From: Linum tenue
Taxonomy: Eukaryota > Streptophyta > Magnoliopsida > Malpighiales > Linaceae
Length of the DNA: 64,000 bases
Assembly: GCA_946122785.1 (NCBI GenBank)
Contig: CAMGYJ010000008.1
Location: 19,431,475-19,495,474 of the forward strand
Reading direction: 5' to 3'
Shown here: positions 1 through 10,082 of the stretch, in pieces
Numbering within the stretch: position 1 is the stretch's first letter
Layout of the letters: each line of letters opens with the position of its first letter
The notes under the pieces: generated by a model
Database searches by the model: none
What the model was told of the DNA's origin: nothing
What the model saw: only the letters and a program-made list of their open reading frames with translations
Position numbers and translations under genes: made by a program

Positions 1-2
1 TT

Positions 3-110
3 ACCAATGCTGGTGGTTGCACCCGTCGGGTGCATGGCCACCATCTGAAGCTATACCTCAAGAGCGACGTGGATCCGCTCTTGGAGGCACCTGTTCCTGC
101 ACTTCCCTGA
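3..110 (+). CDS. pol C-terminal tail (integrase end), partial
   Basis: An open frame enters from the left edge and ends at TGA 108-110. Its residues around 30-60 read V-H-G-H-H-L-K-L-Y-L, close to the basic tail that ends Athila-type integrases, where a V-N-G-H-x-L-K-Y/L motif is usual. About 40 bp later is a box containing GAAGCGCTTGTGGGGAGGCA (about 148-167). The same box follows the coding region of the two non-autonomous elements (about 22711-22740 + and 14708-14740 -). The catalytic part of pol is outside the window. The match is short, so the call rests mainly on position before the post-pol box. Confidence 0.6.
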   Translation, partial: TNAGGCTRRVHGHHLKLYLKSDVDPLLEAPVPALP

Positions 111-394
111 GTATCCACCATGGGCGTCCAGCTAAAAGACGGTAAAGAAGCGCTTGTGGGGAGGCAACCCCACCACGGTTTGCATTTCTACCCTTTGTTT
201 TTTTTTTCTTCATTTTTGTCGGTTTTTGAGTCATAGAGTCTGTCTGGAGTCTGTCTTGAAAGTATTTCGTGCCTCTGGCGGTGCTTTTTAATGTGTGATT
301 GAGTAAATTTTTGAGCTGGGGCACGAATGAGTCTTGGTGGTTTGAAATTGGAATTTGAAAAATAAGGCAAATTGGGCTCGGCAGTGAAAACACG

Positions 395-626
395 GGCAGC
401 AAGGGGTCAAAACACGGCCGTGTTTTCCCCCTTGCCCGCCCGTGTTTTGAATATTGTTCTGGTATGCTTGCGGCAGTAAAAGCACGGGCCGCCTGGGGGT
501 CAAAACACGACCGTGTTTTGCCCCCAGCCCGCCCGTGTTTTAAAGTGGGGGGAGCATGGCCTCGGCCATCAAAACACGGGCGGGACACGGTCAGAACACG
601 GCCGTGTTTTAACCCCCCCTATAAAA
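395..626 (+). promoter_or_regulatory. Palindrome array and TATA box ahead of the env-like ORF
   Basis: Three copies of an A-rich palindrome centred on CACGGCCGTG or a one-base variant lie at 409-426, 502-519 and about 594-610. Each is preceded by a CACGGGC half-site. A TATA-like CTATAAAA follows at 619-626. The same palindrome and half-site arrangement occurs in the U3 of every LTR of this group in the window. Its presence between pol and the env-like ORF suggests an internal promoter for a separate env-like transcript. Promoter activity is inference. Confidence 0.45.
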
Positions 627-948
627 ACTGATTTTCAGACCTTCCCCCTCATTTCCACCCATTTCTCCCAACCCTGGCCGCCCCCCCTCGCCGGAAAATC
701 GCCCTCTTCACCTTCTCCTTCGATTTTCCGGCCATAAATCCCTCCCCCGACCTCCAAATCACAAACCGCGACCACCCCCACGCTCCTGGCGTCGAGGAGC
801 ACATTCCCCAAAGGTCTGGGCGAATTTGGCCGAGGTTGGGTCGCCGGCGGTGAGATCTCCGGCGAGTCTCCGGTGAGTTTTTCCGGCGACTTGGGGTGCT
901 TTTTGCCATTTTCTTCACCTCTCTCAGGGTATCTACTTGCGTCTCCAG

Positions 949-1405
949 GTGTGTTCTCTTTGCCTTTTCTTGTATTTTTGGAGAATCGATACCTAGAGTT
1001 AGGTGAAGAACTTGTGATTGTAACATAATTTGAGAACGATTTGGTAGGCCGATGGCTTTCTTTGCATGCTATATTTTATCTTGGGATTTCAGTTCCTCGG
1101 CCTACCATTTGCATGTTGGCATTATTTACGGGCTTGTTGTAGTTTTGTGTGTGGTTGGTTGATTGGTGCTTAATTGGATTGGATTTGGTGTTTGTTTCCC
1201 AGGGGCCTAGTCCATTGTCCAAATCGCTCGATTTGAGGGCCCCCGGTGACTTTGGTTGTTGGATTATCGTGTGATGGGTATGCTTGTTTCACCAGGAGTC
1301 TAGTCTACTGTCCATATCTTTCGATATGAGGGCTCCCGGTGTGGTTTTGACTAACATTGACCATGTTTGCTCGTGTGCCATTTTGTTCATCTTTGTGCTT
1401 TGCAG
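949..1405 (+). other. Possible leader intron before the env-like ORF
   Basis: A donor CAG|GTGTGT at 949 and a pyrimidine-rich acceptor TTTGCAG ending at 1405 frame 457 bp. The acceptor lies 4 nt before the ATG of the env-like ORF at 1410. Env-like ORFs of plant gypsy elements are often expressed from spliced RNA. Two copies of a recurrent hairpin (1202-1244 and 1292-1339) lie inside. There is no transcript evidence. Confidence 0.4.
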
Positions 1406-1409
1406 GGTC

Positions 1410-2639
1410 ATGGAAGCCTACCTCGACCACTTGAGCATCACCCAGCGCCATCTGCTGCGGACTATCCGTACCCGCAAAATCTCCGAGCACCTGCACCTCG
1501 ATTTTGCGGTGTTCGATGCACTTCATGCCAGGCCGTAGATGGAGGCCGTTGTGCGGGCCTATGGTTGGCGGCGCCTTCTCTGCCTCGCCGAGCCGACCTA
1601 CCAATAGCTCGTCTGGGAGTTCTATGCCTCCTTCAACCACAACTAGAGGGGGAATGCCGACCATTCTAATGCAGTTCAGTTCACACTCGGCGGGGTGGAG
1701 CATTCCATCAGTTACTGGGAGTTTGCCAATGCACTTGGGTTGAACTCCCCCCACTCCAACGACGGGGTCTTGCACTTGGACCTCACTGATCCCACCGACT
1801 TTCCATGCCAGGCGTACTTCCGGTGGATCTGCCTGCCAAACAACGTGGACGAGGAATACGTCGCCAGCCAGACGCGGGCCTCTCTCCTCAGGCCGGAGTG
1901 GCGCATCCTCAACCACCTGCTCACCAGTTCCTACACCCCCAGCCGGGGCTTGGCCAACCGGGTCACCCTCCGGACCCTGTTCTTCATGGAAGCGATGGGA
2001 CGCTCCGAGGACACCATCCAGTTGGGCTCGGTGGTCGCCCGGACATTCGGGAAAGCCTCTGCTAGCCAGGATCGCCACCTTGTCTGTGGCCCGGTGATCA
2101 CGGCCCTGGCCCGCTACTACGGGGTCGACATCACTGGGATGACCATGGTCCGCGGGGCCACTCCACTCAGCGAAGCCAACCTCTGCGCTCAGCACTTGGT
2201 GGCTCGCCAAGGGCGTGTGCACTGGATTGCGGGTCTTCCCCAACCACCTGCGCCCGCAAAGGGAGACCAGCCGGAGTCCAGCGCAGCTGGGGGATGCCGG
2301 GTTCCTCGCCGTGCTTCTCCTCGTGCCCAGGCTCCCGCGAGCCCCTCCGCTGCTCCCCGGTCTCTTGCTCCCAGGTCTCCTCCTCCCGTGGTGGTGCCCA
2401 TTTCTGATCAGTTGGCGGCCATCGCTCAGCAGAACGAGCGCATTCTGGCCGGCCAGGAGCGCCTTCACACCCGCCTCGATCGTGAGCGGGACCGCGGCCG
2501 TCGTCTGATGTCCGGCTAGCACTACATCATGTCATACCTGGGCCTGGACCCGAATGCAGTTCACTACCCTTTCGTGCAGTTCTCGGAGTATGAGGATGAG
2601 TACCCCCCACCTTCCGGCGATGGTGGCGATGCATTCTAG
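1410..2639 (+). pseudogene. Athila env-like ORF (plant transposon protein family) with four in-frame TAG codons
   Basis: One frame runs for 410 codons from ATG 1410 to the stop at 2637-2639. It is interrupted only by TAG at 1536, 1605, 1644 and 2517. The longest uninterrupted part is 1695-2516. The protein has the look of the env-like or 'putative plant transposon protein' ORF that follows pol in Athila: an N-terminal globular half, then a Pro/Ala/Ser/Arg-rich tail (from about codon 275) and a short acidic end (codons 370-409). No signal peptide or membrane segment is evident. The family's function is unknown. The antisense strand also has a long ORF, which I treat as a shadow. All four stops fit a CAG-to-TAG change, so simple decay is the first explanation. 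Confidence 0.7.
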
Positions 2640-3558
2640 TGGCGAGAGTGCCTGATTATGCCATGATTTCTTTTCCAGATTGAGACTCCATGTTTTTGTT
2701 GTTTCGTTTGGATTTGTTTTATTTTATTTTGGATTGTAGACTTGGGACTCCGGTTCTATCACCAAGTGTGTGTCTTTTGTTGACTTTAGCTCTGTGCCTC
2801 GGACTGGGTCCCCTCCCAGTCCCCTGCTTTTGACTGGTCTGCCTCCCAATCTCCGTTCCTGATCTCATTTCACGGTAACATCGTTCCCCTTCCTTTGCTC
2901 CATTGAGGACATTGTCGCATTTAAGTGTGTGGGGGGGGGGGGGGGGGTTCTTTGTATTAATTGGAACGTGTGTATGGGTGCTTGGTGCTTGGAGCCTAGT
3001 CCACTGTCAAAATCTCGAGATTTGAGGGCTCCAAGTACTGCTGTTTGCTTGATGTTTGATCGTATTGGCACTGTGGATGTGATTAGTGAATTGAATGGCT
3101 TTTGACTTGATGCATGACAACTTGAGTGTGACTTGTGTAGTAGAGTCACGTAAGGGTTCAATTTTTAACTGTTTGCTTACCAACTGTGACTTGGATTTGA
3201 TCACTTGCTTTTGACAGTCGTTTATGCATCTAGTTCAGAGAATCAGAATGTGAGATAGAGCATATAGGTAGCCATGTGAGATTTGAGCCTGCTCGTTTCT
3301 TTCTTGTGCGATAGATCCCTCTTCCATGATGTGCAGCATTCACGTTGTCATTAGCTAAGATGATGGAGGCATAGGATTAGCCCACGACCAAATTGACTGT
3401 CCTGATGTGTCATATCCCCTAGTCAGCCCCTTTGAGCCGTGTGTTATCTTTTCTTTCGGTCTACAATGAGAAATCACCCTTTGCATCTGTTAGAAGGTTC
3501 CACAGAGTGGTTTTTACATGTTTCCTGCTGTTTCTGCTAAATGTAATGTGAGGGTTGG
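2640..3558 (+). other. Athila 3' noncoding region, part 1
   Basis: No gene is seen. A PPT-like box occurs at about 2893-2948, reading 'TTGAGGACATTGTCGCATTT', then AAGTGTG and a G run, which resembles the usual Athila polypurine tract. The true LTR begins much later, at 5854, so this is either an older or an internal tract. A recurrent hairpin lies at 2988-3035. The segment around 3219 reads without interruption through the site where a solo LTR sits at 27505 in the second element, which confirms that later insertion. Confidence 0.6.
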
Positions 3559-4940
3559 TGATGACCCGGTATTTGCACATGTTTTCCCCTTTGTTTCTTG
3601 ATTGTTTCAGCTTGAGTTATCGTTTCTTTGGCCTATTTTATGCTAGGTTGTGTTCCTTTGTCACATTTCAGGTCCTAGCACATAAAGTGAAGCATAGGCG
3701 CAAGTTTCAAGTCAATCAGAGATCAATTGACGATTCGGGAGAAGAAACTCGGGTATGACCTGAAGAAGAATGGATTTCTACCTCACTTTATGGACAAAGA
3801 ATCATGCAAGATTGTCATTAAAATAAAGAGGACGAGACTACGAGCGTCTGGGATCAAACAGCGACTGATTCGGAGTCCGGACGAGGGAGAAACGAAGCAT
3901 TAAACAGAGGCCAGCAAGCCACACGGGCACAACCCACACGGCCGTGCAAGGGGCACTTTTGCCCATGTGGAATTCACCGAGCCTTCACACGGGCAGCTGG
4001 GAAAGCCACACGGCCGTGTGGCCTGGCCGTGTGAGTCGGGAATTGATATTAAAACCCGATTTTCAGCAAAAGGAAAGGGGGAGAGCTGGGTTTTGGATCC
4101 CAAACACCCAAGGGACGAACCCTAGAGAGAGAGAGCGACTTGGAAACATTCTTGGAGCTATTTTGGAGGATTTCTTCGCCATTGGAGCTCGGGAATCAAG
4201 CTTGGAGATGGAGATAGAAGATCTAGATCAGATTTCTGCAGTCTCTCTCTTCTCTATGGAGTAACTTCCCTTCACTTAGGTTTTGAGGAACCCTAGTTCC
4301 ATGTGTTAGGATCTTTCTTGTATGAAGTTTTGGATGCTATATTGTTTGATTATAATCGATTGAGGCATGATTTATTGAGTCAATTGAATCTTGATCAAAT
4401 TCTTTTGATTTCTGCTTTAACCTATGATAGATAGAATCTGATTAGGTTAAGAGAGCTTCCTTGATTGATAGTGGTGAATTGGTTGTGCGAGAGTCAATCA
4501 ATTCACTGCTTTGTACTGGAATTCATTCCAGTAGTGGAGTTCTGTGTTCATAGCCTCAGCTTTCTATCCTGGTGAAGACTAGTCGTCTGCCGGGTAGTTG
4601 GACTGAGAGGGCTTGGTCAGCTTAAGAGATTCCAAGCTAATTTAGGATCTTCCGCAGTTTAATCAACAGTAGATCAACCAAAGGTAATTGCAACTTGGAC
4701 CTAATTGAGGAGCTAGGGGGAATCATACCTAAGTGAGTTCCCAACTTGTAATTAGTAGAGTAGTCAGTAGAGTAGTTTATCAATCAATCCTTAATCTAGT
4801 TTGCTGGATAATGAACTGAAGCTGAGTAATAGTAACTCTAGAGACCCGTGGATTCGATATTTATTACTTGTGCCACTATACTGCAGTCCCTTTCATTGGT
4901 TACACTGGGCCATTGTTAGGTGTTGTGTTTTAGCGTGTCA
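3559..4940 (+). mobile_element. Solo LTR, family B, TSD GTTGG
   Basis: The 1382-bp block begins TGATGACCCGG and ends GCGTGTCA. It is flanked by GTTGG at 3554-3558 and 4941-4945. The homologous region of the second element (about 29256-29270) lacks the insertion, so both edges are fixed by comparison. It matches the 3' LTR at 11987-13370 in the opposite orientation. It carries CACGGCCGTG palindromes at about 3935-4030 and a TATA-like stretch near 4045. No internal region remains, as expected after LTR-LTR recombination. Confidence 0.9.
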
Positions 4941-4945
4941 GTTGG

Positions 4946-5837
4946 AGGTAGTGCTTAAAAGTTGGGCGTGTGTTTGAAAAAATGTGCAGAGGTGGTGGTT
5001 CTCTTAAGGAATGAAAAAGAAAAAAAAAATAAAGAAAAACAAAGAAGAAAATGAAAGCAAAAGAGAGCAACCACCAAAAATCTGAATAAAGCCCATTAGG
5101 TAGTGTTTCTGAGCAGTCTGGCTTGGAAATGCTAACATTTATATAACCTCCTTCGCTCTTGTGCCCTAAAGAATTTGATTAATGCAGAATAGCAGGAAGA
5201 AAGTTCCTGGTTTGCTTGACTGTGGTTTTGTTGGGTTTGGAAATGTGGAACCTTGTGCTATAACTTCCACCACCTAAAAGGCCTTTTCCCCATGTCCAAG
5301 ACCCTAGCCAGTCATCTGAACCTGTGTCTAAGACCTCCGCATTAGTTAGTGGTGACACCCCATATGTGAACTCTAGTATTTAGAGGCTGCATTCATGGTG
5401 AAGAGACGTTAGGGATTGAGAGAATAAGCATGCGCATTTTTCGCATCAAATTGTCCTGGCCCCACTGGTCGAGAGTGAGCGATTCATTTTCTCATATTCT
5501 CTATACTCTTTACCCCGGTGAGGACCTAGATTGCTCGGTCTTAATTCTGATATCTTGAGCTTTGTGCATGAAGTGACTGTTTTGAACAAGTGGTTGAGTC
5601 AAGTCTATGTTGGTTGGTGAACAGAAGAGAACTCTTCCTCTGCTCGACTTTATTGCATTCGAATGTCATCTGTGGTGGTTGTTTAGGTTGTCGTTCGAGT
5701 TGCCATGTGTTGATGATCGAAAGCCAGTATGATCCACGTGTTTTGTGCCGATATGATTTGCCCTAAAGCCTTCTTGATTGAAATGTTTTGAGCTTACCTG
5801 GTGTCTGACTTGGTTTGCTTAGGGACAAGCAAACGGT
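4946..5837 (+). other. Athila 3' noncoding region, part 2
   Basis: No gene is seen. It includes an A-rich purine stretch (about 5007-5060) and ends at the polypurine tract. It aligns by eye with 29256-30147 of the second element. Confidence 0.6.
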
Positions 5838-5853
5838 TAAGTGTGGGGGAGTT
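5838..5853 (+). promoter_or_regulatory. Polypurine tract
   Basis: The tract TTAAGTGTGGGGGAGTT directly precedes the LTR start TGATAACG at 5854. The same box precedes the LTR at 30164 and, inverted, the LTR ending at 13370. It would prime plus-strand synthesis. Confidence 0.8.
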
Positions 5854-7210
5854 TGATAACGATGTAATTGCATGATTTTATCCCCCTATTTCTTATCCAT
5901 TTGCGGAGCATAGTTGTGTGTTTTGGCCTATTTTACGTCGGGTTGTGCTACTTTGTCCTATTTCGGGTCCCAGGCGTCGAAGGGAAGGCTAAGCGCGAGT
6001 TTCGGATCATTTGGAAGACGTTTGGTCGAGCGAGGACCAAAACACGGGCATGAGGCCTCAGGAACACGGCCGTGTTCTTGGCCGTGCCTTTAATGCCGAG
6101 GCTCTCCAAGTGTGGGCTACACCAGCTAAAAAGCACGGGCGGGAGTGATCAGAACACGGCCGTGTCCACCACAGAACACGCCCGTGTTTTCCCAGGTCGT
6201 GCCCGTGTAATTACCACGTGGCAGAGGGCACGGGCGGGCTGGATCAGAACATGGCCGTGCCCTCGACCGTGTTCTGGCCAGTGATGCCCTTTTAGGCAGA
6301 TTTCAGCCAAAAAGAGAGGGGATCCGAGTTTTAGAGAGACAGAGCGATTCCTAGAGAGAGAAAGCGACGAACAAGAGTCTCCAAGTGCCCTAGCTTGATC
6401 TTCATCACCATTGGAGCTTGGCTTGAGCTTGGAGGAGTCCCGATCAACGTCCAGGAGCAGAAATCCATCTTCACAGTATGATTTCCGCGTCTGATTCTGC
6501 TTTTGCTTCTTTCTCTATGGATTAGTTCTCCCATTCATCTGGGTATGGGAAACCCTAGATCTGTATGTTAGGTTTGATTGTATGAACCCAAGTATTGATT
6601 CTATGATTTTGTTATATTTGATTGAGGTTTTGAATGATTGAATGGCATGAATCCTGATCAAATTCCTGTTGTTTCTGCTTTAACCTAGAATGATAATATC
6701 TGCCTAGGTTGATAGAGCACCCTTAATTGAAGGTAGTGAATTGGTGACTTTAGTCGAGAAGCCAATTCACTATTCTGTACCGAATTCAAATCGGTAGTGG
6801 AGGTTTTGTTCATAGGGCCTCAATCTGTTTACTCCCGTGGAGGTTAGTCGCCCGCTAGAGACTCAGATTGAGAGGGTCTGGAGACCTTTAGTCGAGACTT
6901 CAGACTGTTTGAGAACCTCCCGCAGTATAACTATCATAGAAATCGAACTTGATAATTACAATCCGGCTTAACTGCAGTCTAGGGGGAACCATATCCGGGT
7001 GACCTCTCTTGACTTGAACAACCGTTTAACTTGCTTTGCGTTTTTGTTTGTTTGAACCTGCACTAAAGTTTCATTGCTAGATAATACGAATTCACTGAGT
7101 AGTCATCACATCTAGGACCTGGGTAGACAATAAAACCCAAACCCGCTATACTACGCTTTAGGAAGTGGTTACACTTGGCCATTTTCTAGAGTGACAGTAG
7201 GAGTGAGTCA
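5854..7210 (+). repeat. 3' LTR of the Athila-type element, family C
   Basis: The 1357-bp LTR starts TGATAACGATG after the polypurine tract and ends GGAGTGAGTCA. Its right edge is shared with the solo LTR ending at 28923, after which the two sequences differ. It holds CACGGCCGTG palindromes at about 6040-6270. Its R-U5 half (from about 6300) matches the R-U5 half of the solo LTR at 27505-28923, but its U3 does not. Confidence 0.85.
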
Positions 7211-7212
7211 GC

Positions 7213-9828
7213 GATCATCCCTACCAAAGTTACCATGATCCACATTCCTATTTTCAGTACCAAGAGCAAGGTGAAGGTCATCATCAATCTTTCCCGTCAT
7301 ATGAAGAAGAAGTTCAATCGGACCTCCCCAACCAAACTCAGTACAACTTCCAATCAGGCAGTGGTAGTTTCCACAACTACCATTACGGAGCTGATGAAGG
7401 TGCCTTTCATGAACTGGATCAGATGGAGGATGTCCTGCCAGCACCAGTCAGTGACCCCTTCGATGAAGAAGGAGAGAACAACGTCAGTGCAGACAACTCC
7501 GACCCTCTTGAAGGTGCTGATGATTCAGGACCAGAGTCAGACTCAGCTAATGATGATGAGGTGGCTCGTGACCGTGTACCAGTCCCCTACTACAATCACA
7601 TTCCAGACGACAATTGGATGGTCGACAATGACATGTAGCCGCCAGAGGTCCCAATGTGGGATCCACTCACTGGGTTTATGAAGGGCCAACAATTTGGCTC
7701 GAAGAAGGAGGTGCGGCACGCCATTAAGACTGAAGCAATGACTTGGCATTTTGAATGGCATACAACTCATTCCAACACTAAAAGGCTCATAGTCAGATGC
7801 CGTAATCATCACGAGGGGTGCAATTTTAGGATTCGGGCCATCAACAGCAAGGGACACGGCCACTGGGTCATATCCCGTGCGGTGAACACACACACATGTG
7901 TGTCATCCATAACTTCCCAAGGCCATCGACAGTTGAAATCCAGGGTGGTTGCTGCGGCTATCAAGCACCTAATTGAGCAAGATCCGGACCTGAAGGTGAA
8001 AGTCATAATCGCTGTCATTGCAAGTCGTTATGGTTATACGATTAACTATAAGAAGGCGTGGCATGGAAAGCAGAAAGCTCTGGCCGCCGTCTTTGGTGAT
8101 TGGGAAGAATCGTATGCATTCCTTCCCAGGTTAATTTTGGCATTGGAGGCGTCTAATCCTGGCACGGTTTTCTCCCCTCGATACCAAGATGAAGAGATAC
8201 AACCCCCAGAGCCAGGTAACAAGCGCCATTTCAGACGACTTTTTTGGGCATTCAAGCCAACTATTGATGGTTTTGGCTTCTGTGTCCCTGTGATCCAAGT
8301 GGATGGTACATTCCTTACCGGCAAGTACAAGGGCACTCTCTTGATTTCCAGTGGGGCGGATGCAAACAGAAAAGTCTTTCCTTTATCCTTCGCCATTATT
8401 GAGGGAGAGAATGCTGATAGCTATGGATGGTTTTTCCGGCAAATTCAAATCCACGTCACTAGGAGGACGAACCTGACAATAATCTCTGATCGGCACGCCG
8501 ACATTAGGGCTGCCATCTTGGGTTTAGATCCAGCCTGGAAGTGGTCCCAAAGGTGGTGCATACGACACTTCAAGAGCAACTGGAACCATCATTTCAAGCG
8601 GAAGAAGCTTGCTCATAATTTGTGGTGGATTGGTAAGTTCTCTATTAGCCATTTAATTTTGTCAGTTAACAATATCTTATAATTAGAAGAGTAGTGCACT
8701 TGTTAGACTCTTTCTAAAGAAATGCATGCCTAAGGAAATGGGGTTTTAAGCTATTATCATGGTCCTCCCATTTCCTGGGAAAATCGGGTTTTAAGCGATC
8801 TTCGGATCCCCCCTTTTTCTGTCAAACAGGCTGTGTTTCTAAGGAGATGTATACCTCTCCTAAGAGTCTAACGAGTGTACCTATGGGTTGTTCAAATTGT
8901 ACTAAACTGCCAATAATTGACTAACGTACTATTTTTCTGTGTCTTCCTCAACGGTTGCCTACCAAGAGAAAAAATTTCTGGAGAAAATGCAGAAGCTGCG
9001 CGAGTTGTGCCTTGAAGGCGCACAGTGGCTGGATAGACACGACCTATCCATGTGGACATTTCATAAAGATGGAGGTACAAGATGGGGTATTGCCACGACG
9101 AACTCAGGTGAGAGTATCAACTCTGTCTACAAGGCCGTTCGTGCACTGCCAATCTCTGCCATTGTGGAGATGACTTTTTGGAAAACGAATGCATGGTTCG
9201 TCAACCGACACCACTGGGCAAGGACGAACGAGGCACAGGGAAAGGTCCATGCCTATAAAGTCATGGAAGTAATGGAGAATGACAATCGCAAGAGCAGTCG
9301 ACATAGTGTAACCGTTATGAATCGGGCAAATGGCGAGTATAGCGTGACGACCGGACATCGGGAGGATGGTAGACGGGGAGGCCACCGCCATGAAGTTTTG
9401 GTCAATTTCAGGACCAAAGTTGGTGAGTGCTCATGCCAGAAGTATCAGGGGAGAGGGTGGCCTTGTTCTCATGCAATGGCCGTAATTAAAAAAAGGAGCA
9501 AAGACCCCGTCACTTCTTTAGTCCATTCTTCAATATCGACTCACTCAAAAACACCTATGGACGAAGTTTCCTTACATTGCCTGATGAAGCTTATTGGCCG
9601 CTGTATGAAGGAAAATAGATCACCCCGCCATTCGGACAGAGGCGTGAACCGGGTCGCCCGAGGAAAAAGAGAATTCATAACGAAATGGATCAAAGTGGAA
9701 GACCACCATGAGTCCCAAGACGATGTTCAATATGCAAAGTTCCAGGACATGATAAACGAAGGTGTCCAGGACCGAGTGGTCCGCAAAATCTGGGTGCTGA
9801 TGTGCCAAACTCAGCGAATGCGACATAA
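7213..9828 (+). pseudogene. MURA-like Mutator transposase, decayed
   Basis: The frame is open from the LTR junction, with an acidic, Tyr/Gln/His-rich N-terminal part to 7635. It meets TAG at 7636-7638 and continues in frame. The MuDR DNA-binding region with Cys/His residues is at about 7690-7920. The MULE transposase core has Asp codons at 8302 (VIQVDGT) and 8488 (ISDRHAD), 62 residues apart. A phase-1 intron runs from GTAAGT at 8633 to AG at 8966. Exon 2 holds a SWIM zinc finger (Cys 9428, Cys 9434, Cys 9464, His 9470). A frameshift near 9520-9535 moves the C-terminus into another frame. That frame has stops at 9616 and 9709 and a perfect C-X2-C-X4-H-X4-C knuckle at 9724-9765, ending at TAA 9826. 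The protein would cut and join MULE ends. With a lost 5' end, three stops and a frameshift it cannot be active as it stands. Confidence 0.85.
8697..8877 (+). repeat. 181-bp foldback (MITE-like) in the MURA intron
   Basis: The ends CACTTGTTAGACTC and GAGTCTAACGAGTG are inverted copies of each other. Imperfect pairing continues inward for some 40 bp. A homologous 181-bp copy lies in the PMD gene region at 18494-18674 in the opposite orientation, so both are sense with respect to their own gene. No clear target duplication is visible. Confidence 0.7.
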
Positions 9829-9892
9829 TTTGCGATTATCATTCTTCAAGCTAGTTGTAACTCTTACGTTGTATTTAATTGTGTATTTTTGA

Positions 9893-10080
9893 TTGAACGA
9901 ATTGGGATTAGTACCAAGTACAAATTGATCAACACTCAATTAAGTAAACTAAGATAAGGGGAAATAGTTCCAAGTACATAGAAATAAAACCCAAATTGAA
10001 ACAACACTCAATTAATAAAATAAAATAAAATAAGGGGAATAGTTCCAAGTACATAGAAATAAAAATAAACTCAAAATAAA
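9893..10080. repeat. Short direct repeats between convergent MURA and PMD ends
   Basis: The AT-rich gap holds three imperfect copies of a unit containing AGTTCCAAGTACATAGAAAT (near 9910, 9968 and 10040). It separates the 3' ends of the two genes and could carry their polyadenylation signals. No gene is seen. Confidence 0.6.
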
Positions 10081-10082
10081 TC

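Larger units (their letters stand above)
1..7210 (+). mobile_element. Athila-type Ty3/gypsy retrotransposon, 3' portion
   Basis: The order on the + strand is end of pol, post-pol box, env-like ORF, long noncoding region, polypurine tract and 3' LTR, as in the Athila clade. The 5' LTR, gag and most of pol lie left of the window. The element ends at 7210, where the open MURA frame of a MULE begins at once, so I infer that it inserted into that MULE. Its own target duplication cannot be checked because the left end is missing. A solo LTR of another family sits inside it at 3559-4940. Noncoding parts (about 2850-3558 and 4946-5837) are closely related to 27129-30147 of the second non-autonomous element, so the two share a 3' region. 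Confidence 0.85.

Noticed and set aside
58..588. A 176-codon ORF on the - strand at the left edge
   Set aside because: It runs antisense through the palindrome array and post-pol box and has no domain.
1305..2522. A 405-codon ORF on the - strand
   Set aside because: It is the antisense of the GC-rich env-like ORF, with no family features. The + strand frame is conserved in type and position.
2928..2948. G run as the true polypurine tract of the Athila element
   Set aside because: No LTR starts there. The LTR start with a matching tract is at 5854.
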